Assembly (NCBI GenBank): GCA_937924465.1
Contig: CALDSP010000133.1
Location: 1 to 7,664, forward strand
Source: an uncultured Leptospiraceae bacterium
Lineage (GTDB): Bacteria > Spirochaetota > Leptospiria > Leptospirales > Leptospiraceae
DNA: 7,664 nucleotides
Reading direction: 5' to 3'
Part shown: piece after piece, positions 1 through 6,689 of the stretch
Layout of the letters: each line of letters begins with the position of its first letter
Numbering within the stretch: position 1 is the stretch's first letter
The notes under the pieces: model-generated
Databases searched by the model: none
Told to the model about the DNA's origin: nothing
The model's input: only the letters and a program-made list of their open reading frames with translations
Made by a program: the position numbers and the translations under genes

Positions 1-958
1 TTTCTTCTTCTCCTTGTAAGAGGGGTAAAATTACTTTTTTGACTCTCTCTTCTTTTAGTTTATCTGTGAGTTGATCTAAATGTGTATCCCTTCGTAAAAT
101 CAAATTTTCTTTAGCTTGGCGAATGAGTTCTGTATCAATAACTTTTTTTCTATCTTTACCTTCTGAAATTTTAAAACAAACTTCATAGCCTAGTGCATTT
201 ACAAGCCAAGGTTGTCCATAAGTGTATTCCCAAACTAAAGGAAATACTTCTTGCGCAAACAACTGACCTGTCTCTTGCGTATGTTGGTTGTATAAAGTAA
301 AAATTTCCTCTTCTTTAAAGTTGCCAAGTCGTAGAGATTCTGCTTTAATGTTAAAAGCAGAACCTCCAGTAATAATTTCTTTACTTGAACTATGAATTCT
401 ATAATCTCGAACGTCTCTAACTCCACATAAAACAATGGATTGTGGAAAATGCTTGGGACGGTTTGTATATCCAGCTCGAATTTGTCGTAAAACAGAAATC
501 AAAGTATCTCCTACTAAAGAATCAATTTCATCTATGAAAACAATTACCGGTTTTTTAGATGTTTGCGAAAGAGTGGCTAAAGCCATTGTAAGACTATCTT
601 CTATTCCACGTGATAAAATTTCTTCTCGCTTTTGTTCTAAGTTTTGAGTCTGCCAATATATTCTTTCACATTCCGAGGTTCTACTCAAAATAGCTCTCAT
701 TCCTCTTTCTACATTGTCTCTTGCTGTTTGGGCTACTTCTACATTTACATAAATTGCTTGGTACTCACCTGACGTATTTAAATAATCCATAAGAGCAAGT
801 AGACATGTAGTTTTTCCCGTTTGTCTTGGAGCATGTAAAACAAAGTATTTTTGATCTTGTATGAGTTGTAAAATTTCTTCCAAATTCCATCTGGTAAGTG
901 GGGGAATTGTATAGTGGAGATCGAGTTTGTTGGGTCCTGCTGTGTTGAAAAATCTCAT
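1..958 (-). CDS. AAA-like ATP-binding protein of unknown role (C-terminus beyond window)
   Basis: One open frame runs without a stop from an ATG at 958 to the window edge, giving 319 residues; the 3' end is missing. The N-terminus MRFFNTAGP leads into a P-loop: Walker A is APRQTGKT (residues 43-50). Walker B is VIVFIDEID (138-146), with D143 and E144 as the likely magnesium-binding and catalytic acids. GVRDVRDYR (179-187) follows a hydrophobic strand, as in a sensor-1 or arginine-finger region. A GQPWLVNAL segment (248-256) and a charged helical stretch, RRDTHLD (289-295) to PLLQGEEE, follow. From memory this matches a widespread but patchily distributed family annotated only as AAA-like or ATP-binding protein. 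Some members seem to end in a PD-(D/E)XK nuclease-like domain, which cannot be checked here. An in-frame TAA lies four codons upstream of the ATG, so this start is well bounded. No Shine-Dalgarno sequence is visible. ATPase activity is an inference; the cellular role is unknown. Confidence 0.88.
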   Translation of the reverse strand, partial: MRFFNTAGPNKLDLHYTIPPLTRWNLEEILQLIQDQKYFVLHAPRQTGKTTCLLALMDYLNTSGEYQAIYVNVEVAQTARDNVERGMRAILSRTSECERIYWQTQNLEQKREEILSRGIEDSLTMALATLSQTSKKPVIVFIDEIDSLVGDTLISVLRQIRAGYTNRPKHFPQSIVLCGVRDVRDYRIHSSSKEIITGGSAFNIKAESLRLGNFKEEEIFTLYNQHTQETGQLFAQEVFPLVWEYTYGQPWLVNALGYEVCFKISEGKDRKKVIDTELIRQAKENLILRRDTHLDQLTDKLKEERVKKVILPLLQGEEE

Positions 959-1066
959 AGTTTGAGTTTATAAAAATTTTTTGATAAGTCAAGTTGCAAA
1001 ATACGATTTTACTTCATAAACACATTAAGTAAAGAAAGAAGTTTGAATCTTTTATGAAAATTAAAA
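959..1066. other. Intergenic stretch without a gene
   Basis: This AT-rich spacer lies between the atpC terminator stem and the AAA-like gene. I see no coding frame with family character. It holds the terminator's T-rich tail (1057-1066), a TATAAA box close to the downstream ATG (967-972, minus strand), a TTGACT hexamer (987-992, minus strand) and a short 8-bp inverted repeat (1013-1020 with 1051-1058). Confidence 0.7.
967..972 (-). promoter_or_regulatory. Possible -10 box of the AAA-like gene
   Basis: On the minus strand TATAAA lies 8 bases before the ATG at 958. A TTGACT hexamer at 987-992 resembles a -35 element, but the spacer is only 14 bp, short of the usual 16-18, so this is not a good sigma-70 pair. 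If the box is used, transcription would start at or just before the ATG, giving a leaderless or nearly leaderless mRNA. That fits the lack of a Shine-Dalgarno sequence. In such AT-rich DNA the match may be chance. Confidence 0.3.
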
Positions 1067-1091
1067 TGCGCCAAGAAGTGAGCTTGACGCA
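1057..1091 (-). terminator. Rho-independent terminator of the atp operon
   Basis: On the minus strand TGCGTCAAG (1091-1083) pairs with CTTGGCGCA (1075-1067) around a 7-base loop. The 9-bp stem has one T-G wobble and is otherwise complementary. It is followed by TTTTAATTTT (1066-1057), and it begins 7 bases after the atpC stop codon. The position after the last gene of a complete ATP synthase set supports a real operon end. The tail is interrupted by AA, so some read-through into the AAA-like gene is possible. Confidence 0.82.
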
Positions 1092-1098
1092 AAAGTTT

Positions 1099-1470
1099 TT
1101 ATTCAGACAGTAATTTCTCTCGAAATTTAATTTTTTTTAGTTCTAATTCTTTTTCTTTTGTGGCTTGAATGTTTTGCTTTTGTTTTTCTAGTTGGGAAAT
1201 TTGAATTTCTTCTTTAAGTGCTCCACCATTTGCTAAAACATTTAGCTTATTGTTTTTGACTTGTGCGAATCCTCCATCGATCACCATATTAAACTCTAAA
1301 GCTTCATTTTTAATGTGAAGGATTCCTATTTCTAACTCTGCTACAAGCGAAGCATGGTTTGCCATAATTCCAAAGAGACCATCTGTTCCGGGTAGTCTTA
1401 CATAAGTTGCCTCTCCAGAGTAGAGAGTTTTCTCAGGAGAGATTACAGTGACTTCAAATTTTTTTCCCAT
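1099..1470 (-). CDS. atpC: ATP synthase F1 subunit epsilon
   Basis: Epsilon is part of the rotor: it links gamma to the c-ring and in many bacteria restrains ATP hydrolysis through its C-terminal helices. The protein has 123 residues. Residues 1-85 match the N-terminal beta-sandwich, with the conserved LPGTDGLFGIMANHA segment (26-40) and an IDGGFAQV strand (64-71). Residues 86-123 are a short, Lys/Glu-rich helical tail, shorter than the roughly 50-residue helical hairpin of E. coli epsilon. I see no obvious ATP-binding I(L)DxxRA motif in it. The ATG directly abuts the atpD stop codon (TAAATG), with only a weak GGGTG at 1476-1480 as a possible ribosome site, so translation is probably coupled to atpD. 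It is the last gene of the cluster, 7 bases before the terminator stem. Confidence 0.97.
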   Translation of the reverse strand: MGKKFEVTVISPEKTLYSGEATYVRLPGTDGLFGIMANHASLVAELEIGILHIKNEALEFNMVIDGGFAQVKNNKLNVLANGGALKEEIQISQLEKQKQNIQATKEKELELKKIKFREKLLSE

Positions 1471-2877
1471 TTATGCACCCAATTTTTTAGCCTTCTCGAT
1501 TGCTTCTTCAATGGAACCTACCATATAAAAAGCCTGTTCAGGAAGATGATCATATTTTCCTTCCACCACTTCTTTAAAGGAACGCACTGTATCTTCTAAC
1601 TTGACATATTTGCCATGCATTCCAGTGAAGGCTTCTGCTACGTGGAAAGGTTGAGATAAAAATCTTTCTAAACGTCGAGCGCGACCAACTAAGATTTTAT
1701 CATCTTCAGAGAGTTCTTCCATTCCTAAAATAGCAATGATATCTTGAAGGTCTTTATAACGTTGTAGAATTCTTTGCACTTCACGCGCAACTGAATAGTG
1801 TTCTTGTCCAACTATATCGGGTGCAAGAGCACGAGAGGTAGAATCGAGTGGATCTACTGCAGGATAAATTCCTTTTTCCGCAATAGGACGAGAGAGCACA
1901 GTTGTTGCATCCAAATGAGTAAATGCTGTGGCAGGGGCAGGATCTGTCAAATCATCTGCTGGTACATAAATTGCCTGAACAGAAGTAATAGAACCTTTTT
2001 GAGTAGAGGTAATTCTTTCTTGCAAAGCTCCCATTTCTGTGGATAGGGTAGGTTGGTATCCTACTGCAGACGGCATACGACCAAGCAAGGCAGACACTTC
2101 TGAACCTGCTTGAGAAAAGCGGAAAATGTTATCTATAAACAAAAGGATATCACTTCCTGTAGAATCACGAAAGTACTCTGCCATAGTGAGAGCAGTTAAA
2201 CCTACGCGCAAGCGAGCACCGGGAGGTTCATTCATTTGTCCATAAACAAGCACAGTTTTATCAATTACTCCGGATTCTTTCATTTCTCTCCATAAGTCAT
2301 TCCCTTCCCGAGTTCTCTCTCCTACTCCAGCGAATACAGAGTATCCTCCATGCTGCTTTGCAATGTTGTTGATAAGTTCCATAATTACAACCGTCTTACC
2401 AACCCCTGCACCCCCAAAGAGTCCGGTCTTTCCACCTTTTATATAAGGTGCTAACAAATCGATCACTTTGATTCCTGTTTCAAAGATTTGAGTTCTAGGC
2501 TCTAAATCTTCATACTTAGGTGGTTCTACGTGGATAGAGCGTTTTTCAGTTACTCCTTCTACGGGTCCCATTTCATCAACTGGTTCGCCTAGCACATTGA
2601 AAATTCTTCCTAGCGTGGGTTTACCGACTGGAACTTGAATGGGACCACCTGTATTGCGAACTTCTTGTCCTCGAATGAGTCCATCAGTAGAAGAGAGAGC
2701 CACTGCTCGAACTGTATTGTCTCCTAAATGCTGCTGTACTTCAGCCACTAAAACTGACTTTTTACCATCCTTGACTACGTCAAGCTCCAATGCATAATAT
2801 ATTTCTGGAAGTTCTCCATCTTCAAATGTAACGTCAATTACGGAACCAATGATTTGTTTAATTTTTCCTTTGTTCAT
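1471..2877 (-). CDS. atpD: ATP synthase F1 subunit beta (catalytic)
   Basis: Beta carries the catalytic nucleotide sites of the alpha3beta3 head, making ATP from ADP and phosphate. The 468-residue length is normal for the family. An N-terminal beta-barrel (about 1-80) is followed by the nucleotide-binding domain with the P-loop GGAGVGKT (155-162). GERTREGND (186-194) contains catalytic E187 and R188, LLFIDNIFR (245-253) is the Walker B region, and ALLGRMPSAVGYQPTL (263-278) is the conserved nucleotide-site loop. In the C-terminal domain MEELSEDD (386-393) corresponds to the DELSEED lever that contacts gamma. No key residue is missing. The ATG at 2877 has a good AGGAG site (2883-2887) that overlaps the atpG stop codon. 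The start MNKGKIKQIIGSV is very like the Leptospira protein, from memory. The stop is TAA, directly followed by atpC. Confidence 0.99.
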   Translation of the reverse strand: MNKGKIKQIIGSVIDVTFEDGELPEIYYALELDVVKDGKKSVLVAEVQQHLGDNTVRAVALSSTDGLIRGQEVRNTGGPIQVPVGKPTLGRIFNVLGEPVDEMGPVEGVTEKRSIHVEPPKYEDLEPRTQIFETGIKVIDLLAPYIKGGKTGLFGGAGVGKTVVIMELINNIAKQHGGYSVFAGVGERTREGNDLWREMKESGVIDKTVLVYGQMNEPPGARLRVGLTALTMAEYFRDSTGSDILLFIDNIFRFSQAGSEVSALLGRMPSAVGYQPTLSTEMGALQERITSTQKGSITSVQAIYVPADDLTDPAPATAFTHLDATTVLSRPIAEKGIYPAVDPLDSTSRALAPDIVGQEHYSVAREVQRILQRYKDLQDIIAILGMEELSEDDKILVGRARRLERFLSQPFHVAEAFTGMHGKYVKLEDTVRSFKEVVEGKYDHLPEQAFYMVGSIEEAIEKAKKLGA

Positions 2878-2882
2878 TTTTA

Positions 2883-2887
2883 CTCCT
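2883..2887 (-). promoter_or_regulatory. Ribosome-binding site of atpD
   Basis: AGGAG on the minus strand lies 5 bases before the atpD ATG and overlaps the atpG TAG stop codon. With the atpE site it is one of the two best Shine-Dalgarno matches in the cluster, in keeping with the three beta copies needed per complex. Confidence 0.75.
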
Positions 2888-3749
2888 ATTTCAATGAATC
2901 TGCACCTGCTACAATTTCAGAAATTTCTTGGGTAATTTTGGCTTGTCTTGCGCGGTTATAACCACGAGTCAGAATTTTTACCATTTCTCCAGCAGCATCG
3001 GTTGCTGCTTTCATAGCAATTCTTCTTGCAATTTGTTCCGAAGTTACAGCTTCTAATATAGCTTTGTAAAAAGCCATGTTTACAACCATAGGGAGAAGAG
3101 ATTCTAAGATTCTCTCTGGACTAGGTTCGTAAATAGTCACATCTCCCTTTTGGGTCTCTTCTTCCTTAGGTTGAATTGGTAAGACCTTTGTAATTTCAGG
3201 GGTTTGTTGTGCGGAGGAATGATAAACAGTAGAGATAATTTCTACTGAATCCACTTTTTCTTTAGAAAACTTATCTTTAAAGTAGTTTGCAAAGTACTCT
3301 GCTTCTGCATAGCCCGATTTGTCATCAATATTTGTATAAGAAGTGACGACAGGTTCTTTTATAAATTTAAAAAAAGAAATTCCTTTTTTTCCTACAACAT
3401 GAAGTTCATAAGCAATTCCTTCTCTTTTTAATTCTGCAATTCTAGAACGAGCTAGTTTGATTACATTGCTATTGTAACCACCGCACAAGCCACGATTAGC
3501 AGTGATTACTAAAATTGCTACCTTTTCAATTTTTTCAGGTTTTCGAAGTAAGGAACTATGGATTTTGGATGAAAGACCAGATAGAGAACTAACAAGCTCC
3601 TCAATTTTTTGAGCATAAGGTTTGGAGGCATTTACCTTGTTGGTCATTTTCTTAGACTTGGAGGTGGCAACCATTTCCATAGTCCGTGTGATCTTTCGAG
3701 TGTTTTTTACAGAATTGATACGTTTTTTTATTTCACGAGGTGTGGCCAC
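2886..3749 (-). CDS. atpG: ATP synthase F1 subunit gamma
   Basis: Gamma is the central shaft: its N- and C-terminal helices form a coiled coil that turns inside the alpha3beta3 head and drives binding changes. The protein has 287 residues, normal for bacterial gamma. It starts with the signature MATPREIKKRI, followed by TRTMEMVATSK (21-31). The Rossmann-like domain holds ITANRGLCGGYNSNV (82-96). The C-terminal helix includes SEQIARRIAMKAATDAA (237-253) and ends ITQEISEIVAGADSLK (272-287). Residues about 191-206 form a charged, Glu/Lys-rich loop typical of this variable region. The start codon is GTG (3749-3747), chosen because the family N-terminus begins exactly there and an AGGGG site lies 6 bases upstream. 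Two nearby ATGs are out of frame. It lies 11 bp after atpA and 8 bp before atpD. Confidence 0.98.
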   Translation of the reverse strand: MATPREIKKRINSVKNTRKITRTMEMVATSKSKKMTNKVNASKPYAQKIEELVSSLSGLSSKIHSSLLRKPEKIEKVAILVITANRGLCGGYNSNVIKLARSRIAELKREGIAYELHVVGKKGISFFKFIKEPVVTSYTNIDDKSGYAEAEYFANYFKDKFSKEKVDSVEIISTVYHSSAQQTPEITKVLPIQPKEEETQKGDVTIYEPSPERILESLLPMVVNMAFYKAILEAVTSEQIARRIAMKAATDAAGEMVKILTRGYNRARQAKITQEISEIVAGADSLK

Positions 3750-3755
3750 ATCATT

Positions 3756-3760
3756 CCCCT
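3756..3760 (-). promoter_or_regulatory. Ribosome-binding site supporting the GTG start of atpG
   Basis: AGGGG on the minus strand sits 6 bases before the GTG at 3749, in the short gap after the atpA stop codon. It decides between the in-frame GTG and two overlapping out-of-frame ATGs just upstream. Confidence 0.7.
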
Positions 3761-5269
3761 TTATTTTTTAGAAAAAGCATCTAAGGCTTCTTTGATTCTT
3801 TCAGTAAGTAAATTTTCATCCTTAATAACTTTTTCTTCTCGAATAGAAGTTAAAACTTCTGGATGATGTCCTTTTACATAATCAATTAAAAAGGCTTCAA
3901 ATTCTCTGATTCGAGAAACTGGAATTTTATCCATGAGACCTTTCGTTACTGCAAAAATAGCTACTACTTGTTCCTCTACTGGAACAGGCTTGTTTTGGGG
4001 TTGCTTGAGAACTTCTACAATCCTATACCCTCTATCTAATTGTGCTTGAGTAGCAGGATCTAATTCTGTTCCAAGTTGGGCAAAGGCTTCCAGTTCTCTA
4101 AACTGAGCAAGATTGAGTTTTAAGGAACCTGCCACACTTTTCATAGCTTTGATTTGTGCAGCTCCTCCGACTCTAGAAACAGAAATTCCCACATCTACAG
4201 CAGGGCGAACTCCTGAAGCAAAAAGATTGGCTTGTAAATAAATTTGTCCATCCGTAATAGAAATTACATTGGTTGGAATGTAAGCAGAAACCTCTCCTTC
4301 TTGGGTTTCAATAATGGGAAGAGCAGTCAATGAACCTCCTCCATATTTAGCATCTAATTTACAAGCCCGTTCTAATAAACGAGAGTGTAAATAGAACACG
4401 TCTCCAGGATAAGCTTCACGACCAGGTGGTCTGCGCAGAAGCAAACTCATTTGACGATAAGCAACTGCTTGTTTACTTAAATCATCATAAACAACTAAAG
4501 TGTGCTTGTGTTCATCATACATAAAGTACTCTGCCATTGCGCAACCTGCATAAGGTGCCACATATTGAAGAGGAGCCGGATCAGATGCGTTTGCTGTGAC
4601 TACAATTGTATAATCCATTGCTCCTAAATCGGTAAGTTTTTTTACAACTGAGGCTACAGTAGAAGCTTTTTGTCCAATGGCTACATAAACGCAAATCACA
4701 CCTGTACCTTTTTGATTAATGATTGTGTCAATAGCAATAGTGGTTTTTCCCGTCCCTCTATCTCCAATGATTAACTCTCTTTGTCCTCTTCCTATGGGAA
4801 TCATAGAGTCAATTGCTTTGATTCCAGTTTGCAAAGGTTCACTTACAGGATAACGTTTAGAAATACCCGGAGCAATGATCTCTACGGGACGAAACTTGCT
4901 TGTTACAATAGGACCCTTTCCATCTACTGGAACTCCAAGAGGGTTTACAACTCTACCTAGCATTTCGGGTCCTACTGGCACTTCAAAAATTTTTCCAAGT
5001 CTTTTTACAGTAAAACCTTCTTCAATATGTTTGTATTCTCCTAAGATAACAATCCCAACAGAGTTTTCTTCTAAATTAAAGGCTTGTCCACGAACTCCGT
5101 TTTCAAATTCTACGAGCTCTCCAGCCATTACATTACGAAGTCCATAAACTCTTGCAATTCCATCTCCAACCTCTACTACAGTACCTGTTTCATCAACATT
5201 TAGATCTTGTTTAAAGTTTTGAATTTCTTTTTTAATTATAGATGCAATCTCATCAGTTTTAATTTTCAT
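3761..5269 (-). CDS. atpA: ATP synthase F1 subunit alpha
   Basis: Alpha alternates with beta in the F1 head; its nucleotide sites are non-catalytic, but it lends an arginine to the catalytic site. The 502-residue length is normal. The N-terminal helix (1-25), which meets delta, precedes a beta-barrel with VEVGDGIARVYGL (32-44). The P-loop is GDRGTGKT (169-176) and Walker B is LVVYDD (258-263). RRPPGREAYPGD (279-290) and ISVSRVGGAAQIKAMK (362-377) follow; R366 in the latter is the arginine finger. The C-terminal helical domain ends KEALDAFSKK. All hallmark residues are present. The ATG at 5269 lies inside the end of atpH (11-bp overlap), with AAAGG (5276-5280) 6 bases upstream, so translation is probably partly coupled to atpH. 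Confidence 0.99.
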   Translation of the reverse strand: MKIKTDEIASIIKKEIQNFKQDLNVDETGTVVEVGDGIARVYGLRNVMAGELVEFENGVRGQAFNLEENSVGIVILGEYKHIEEGFTVKRLGKIFEVPVGPEMLGRVVNPLGVPVDGKGPIVTSKFRPVEIIAPGISKRYPVSEPLQTGIKAIDSMIPIGRGQRELIIGDRGTGKTTIAIDTIINQKGTGVICVYVAIGQKASTVASVVKKLTDLGAMDYTIVVTANASDPAPLQYVAPYAGCAMAEYFMYDEHKHTLVVYDDLSKQAVAYRQMSLLLRRPPGREAYPGDVFYLHSRLLERACKLDAKYGGGSLTALPIIETQEGEVSAYIPTNVISITDGQIYLQANLFASGVRPAVDVGISVSRVGGAAQIKAMKSVAGSLKLNLAQFRELEAFAQLGTELDPATQAQLDRGYRIVEVLKQPQNKPVPVEEQVVAIFAVTKGLMDKIPVSRIREFEAFLIDYVKGHHPEVLTSIREEKVIKDENLLTERIKEALDAFSKK

Positions 5270-5849
5270 AGTATGCCTTTACCTTTTCTTTACCTAATAA
5301 TGTTTGTAAGTCACTTAAAATATATTGCGTAAGAGATTCTAATTTTCGTTTAATAGAGCGATCTATAACCACATCTCCATACTTGATTATAAATCCACCA
5401 ATCAAGTCTGGTTTGATATGTTCTTTTAAAACGCATTCTTTTCCTTTAAAAGTTGAAAGAATCCAAGATTGAATTTCTTTAGTTTGTGTATCTTTGAGTT
5501 TTACAGCAGAAAAAACTTCGGCACGAAGTACTCCTTTTCGCTCATCATCTAATAAATTGTAGGCTTTGAGAATTTCTGGGAGGAAATACATTCTTTCATG
5601 AGTAATAATGACGCTCAACGCATTCAGAAGACTAGAATTAATTTTTTTATCAAAGATCTTGCTTATAACGTCCAACTTGGATTTTTTAGAAACTCTTGGG
5701 GAAACAAAAAATTCCCAAGTATCTTTTTCTTTTTGTAAAATGGAAATGATTTGTTCTAGTTCTTCTGAAAAAAGATCAACTTGATTTGTCTCTATCCCAA
5801 TTTCTAAAATTGCCTTAGCATAAGAATTTGCTATATTTGAAAGTTTCAT
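5259..5849 (-). CDS. atpH: ATP synthase F1 subunit delta
   Basis: Delta (OSCP in mitochondria) sits on top of the F1 head and ties it to the b-subunit stalk. The 196 residues are slightly longer than the usual 175-185. The N-terminal helical domain has the YAKAILEIG signature (10-18). The C-terminal domain has the conserved DLIGGFIIKYGDVVIDRSIK (148-167), followed by an amphipathic helix to the end. This is the least conserved subunit, and the middle (about 90-145) is generic. The ATG at 5849 follows the atpF stop after 2 bases (TAACTATG) and I see no Shine-Dalgarno sequence. Initiation therefore probably depends on ribosomes finishing atpF, which suits a subunit present once per complex. The 3' end overlaps the start of atpA by 11 bp. 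Confidence 0.96.
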   Translation of the reverse strand: MKLSNIANSYAKAILEIGIETNQVDLFSEELEQIISILQKEKDTWEFFVSPRVSKKSKLDVISKIFDKKINSSLLNALSVIITHERMYFLPEILKAYNLLDDERKGVLRAEVFSAVKLKDTQTKEIQSWILSTFKGKECVLKEHIKPDLIGGFIIKYGDVVIDRSIKRKLESLTQYILSDLQTLLGKEKVKAYYEN

Positions 5850-5851
5850 AG

Positions 5852-6367
5852 TTACAGTTTAATTTTCTTAATTTTTTCTAACTCTGAATTTACAAAGTTT
5901 GCGTGATCTTCAGGTTTAAGTTGCTTTTCAAGGATTTTCGAGGCAACAGAAACAGAAAGTTCTAGTATATTATTTTGAATATCTTGCAGAGCCTTGAGTC
6001 GGGAAAGTTCAATTTCTTTTAGTGACTGTTCCTTGATCCTTTCGATCTCCAGATTGGCTTCTTGTATCATTTTGTTTTTAAGATTAGAAGCATCTGCTTT
6101 GGCTTCATTTACGATAGCTTGCGCTTCATTCTGCGCTTCGGCTATTCTTTGCTTGTAGTTAGCCAAGAGAGTTTCTGCTTCTTGTTTTAATTTTTCAGCT
6201 CTTTCAATATCTCCATGAATTTTTTCGGAGCGAGCATCTAAAGCAGAAAGAATGGGTCCCCATGCAAAAGTTTTCAAAATAAAGACCACAATTAAAAACG
6301 TGACTATCGTCCATACTAATAAGCCTGGATTTACACTTAAAAGATCTAAACCTGCCGCAAGTATCAA
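5852..6367 (-). CDS. atpF: ATP synthase Fo subunit b
   Basis: Subunit b forms the peripheral stalk that stops the F1 head from turning with the rotor. The protein has 171 residues. A single membrane helix spans about 14-36 (after NPGLLVW), followed by FAWGPILSALDARSEKI (34-50), typical of b. A long charged coiled coil rich in Ala, Glu and Lys (about 45-140) follows, and the C-terminal part (VASKILEKQLKPED, 141-154) binds delta. There is one b gene and no b' paralogue, so a homodimer is expected. The start is TTG at 6367: there is no nearby in-frame ATG or GTG, AGAGAGG lies 6 bases upstream, and the resulting length suits the family. It lies 22 bp after atpE and 2 bp before atpH. Confidence 0.97.
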   Translation of the reverse strand: MILAAGLDLLSVNPGLLVWTIVTFLIVVFILKTFAWGPILSALDARSEKIHGDIERAEKLKQEAETLLANYKQRIAEAQNEAQAIVNEAKADASNLKNKMIQEANLEIERIKEQSLKEIELSRLKALQDIQNNILELSVSVASKILEKQLKPEDHANFVNSELEKIKKIKL

Positions 6368-6373
6368 GGTCTG

Positions 6374-6380
6374 CCTCTCT
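6374..6380 (-). promoter_or_regulatory. Ribosome-binding site supporting the TTG start of atpF
   Basis: AGAGAGG on the minus strand lies 6 bases upstream of the TTG at 6367. This purine-rich site is the main sequence evidence that translation of b begins at the TTG. Confidence 0.68.
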
Positions 6381-6389
6381 AAATTGAAA

Positions 6390-6680
6390 TTATTGTTTAT
6401 CTGCTGGAGCAGAAATAGTAGTTTTAGCTTTTACTTGATTAGGGAGTTCTTTATTGAGAGCACCACCAGCTAAGAAAGCAATTACAAGAGCAAAAAGAGC
6501 CGCACCTTCAATCAAAGCTGCTGAAATGATCATAGCAGTTTGAATGGTTCCAGCTGCTTCAGGTTGACGACTCATACCTTCTACGGCTTGCCCTCCAATT
6601 CTACCAATTCCAAGCCCTGCTCCTAAAATTGCAAGACCTGCACCTAACCCAATTCCAATGTAACCTAATCCAAAATCCAT
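6390..6680 (-). CDS. atpE: ATP synthase Fo subunit c
   Basis: Subunit c forms the rotating ring that carries ions across the membrane. The protein has 96 residues and two membrane helices. Helix 1 (about 5-33) is glycine-rich, with GAGLGIGRIGG at 20-30. The polar loop RQPE (38-41) faces F1. Helix 2 (about 47-73) carries the ion-binding E58 in ALIEGAALFALVIAF (55-69). Sodium-type rings such as that of Ilyobacter have Gln, Ser, Thr and Tyr ligands; by my alignment the matching positions here are I25, G59, A60 and F63, so a proton ring is more likely. After residue 75 a hydrophilic tail of about 21 residues extends beyond the usual C-terminus. The ATG at 6680 has a strong AAGGAG site 9 bases upstream. 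It lies 36 bp after atpB and 22 bp before atpF. Confidence 0.98.
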   Translation of the reverse strand: MDFGLGYIGIGLGAGLAILGAGLGIGRIGGQAVEGMSRQPEAAGTIQTAMIISAALIEGAALFALVIAFLAGGALNKELPNQVKAKTTISAPADKQ

Positions 6681-6689
6681 AAAATTAAA

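Noticed and set aside
340..360. Near-palindrome CTGCTTTAA / TTAAAAGCAG
   Set aside because: It lies inside the AAA-like coding frame with one interruption, and neighbouring sequence gives no reason to assign a regulatory role.
235..435. Minus-strand open frame of 66 codons
   Set aside because: It is an out-of-frame shadow inside the AAA-like gene, which remains open in its own frame.
435..647. Plus-strand open frame of 70 codons within the AAA-like gene
   Set aside because: It is antisense to a continuous minus-strand frame with clear ATPase motifs, and its translation shows no domain character.
765..992. Minus-strand open frame of 75 codons
   Set aside because: It overlaps the AAA-like gene in another frame and has a low-complexity, Ser/Thr/Tyr-rich translation. 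The family N-terminus (MRFFNTAGP) lies in the frame starting at 958.
987..992. TTGACT as a -35 element paired with TATAAA at 967-972
   Set aside because: The 14-bp spacer is too short for a normal sigma-70 promoter, and a 17-bp spacer would put the -10 on a poor AAACTC. I kept only a low-confidence -10.
1013..1058. 8-bp inverted repeat TTCATAAA / TTTATGAA with a 30-bp spacer
   Set aside because: The arms are short and AT-rich with a long spacer, overlap the terminator tail and match no known operator. Chance is likely.
1798..2046. Plus-strand open frame opposite atpD, and similar ones opposite atpG, atpA, atpE/atpF and atpB
   Set aside because: They are antisense to highly conserved genes, lack ribosome sites and give translations with no family resemblance.
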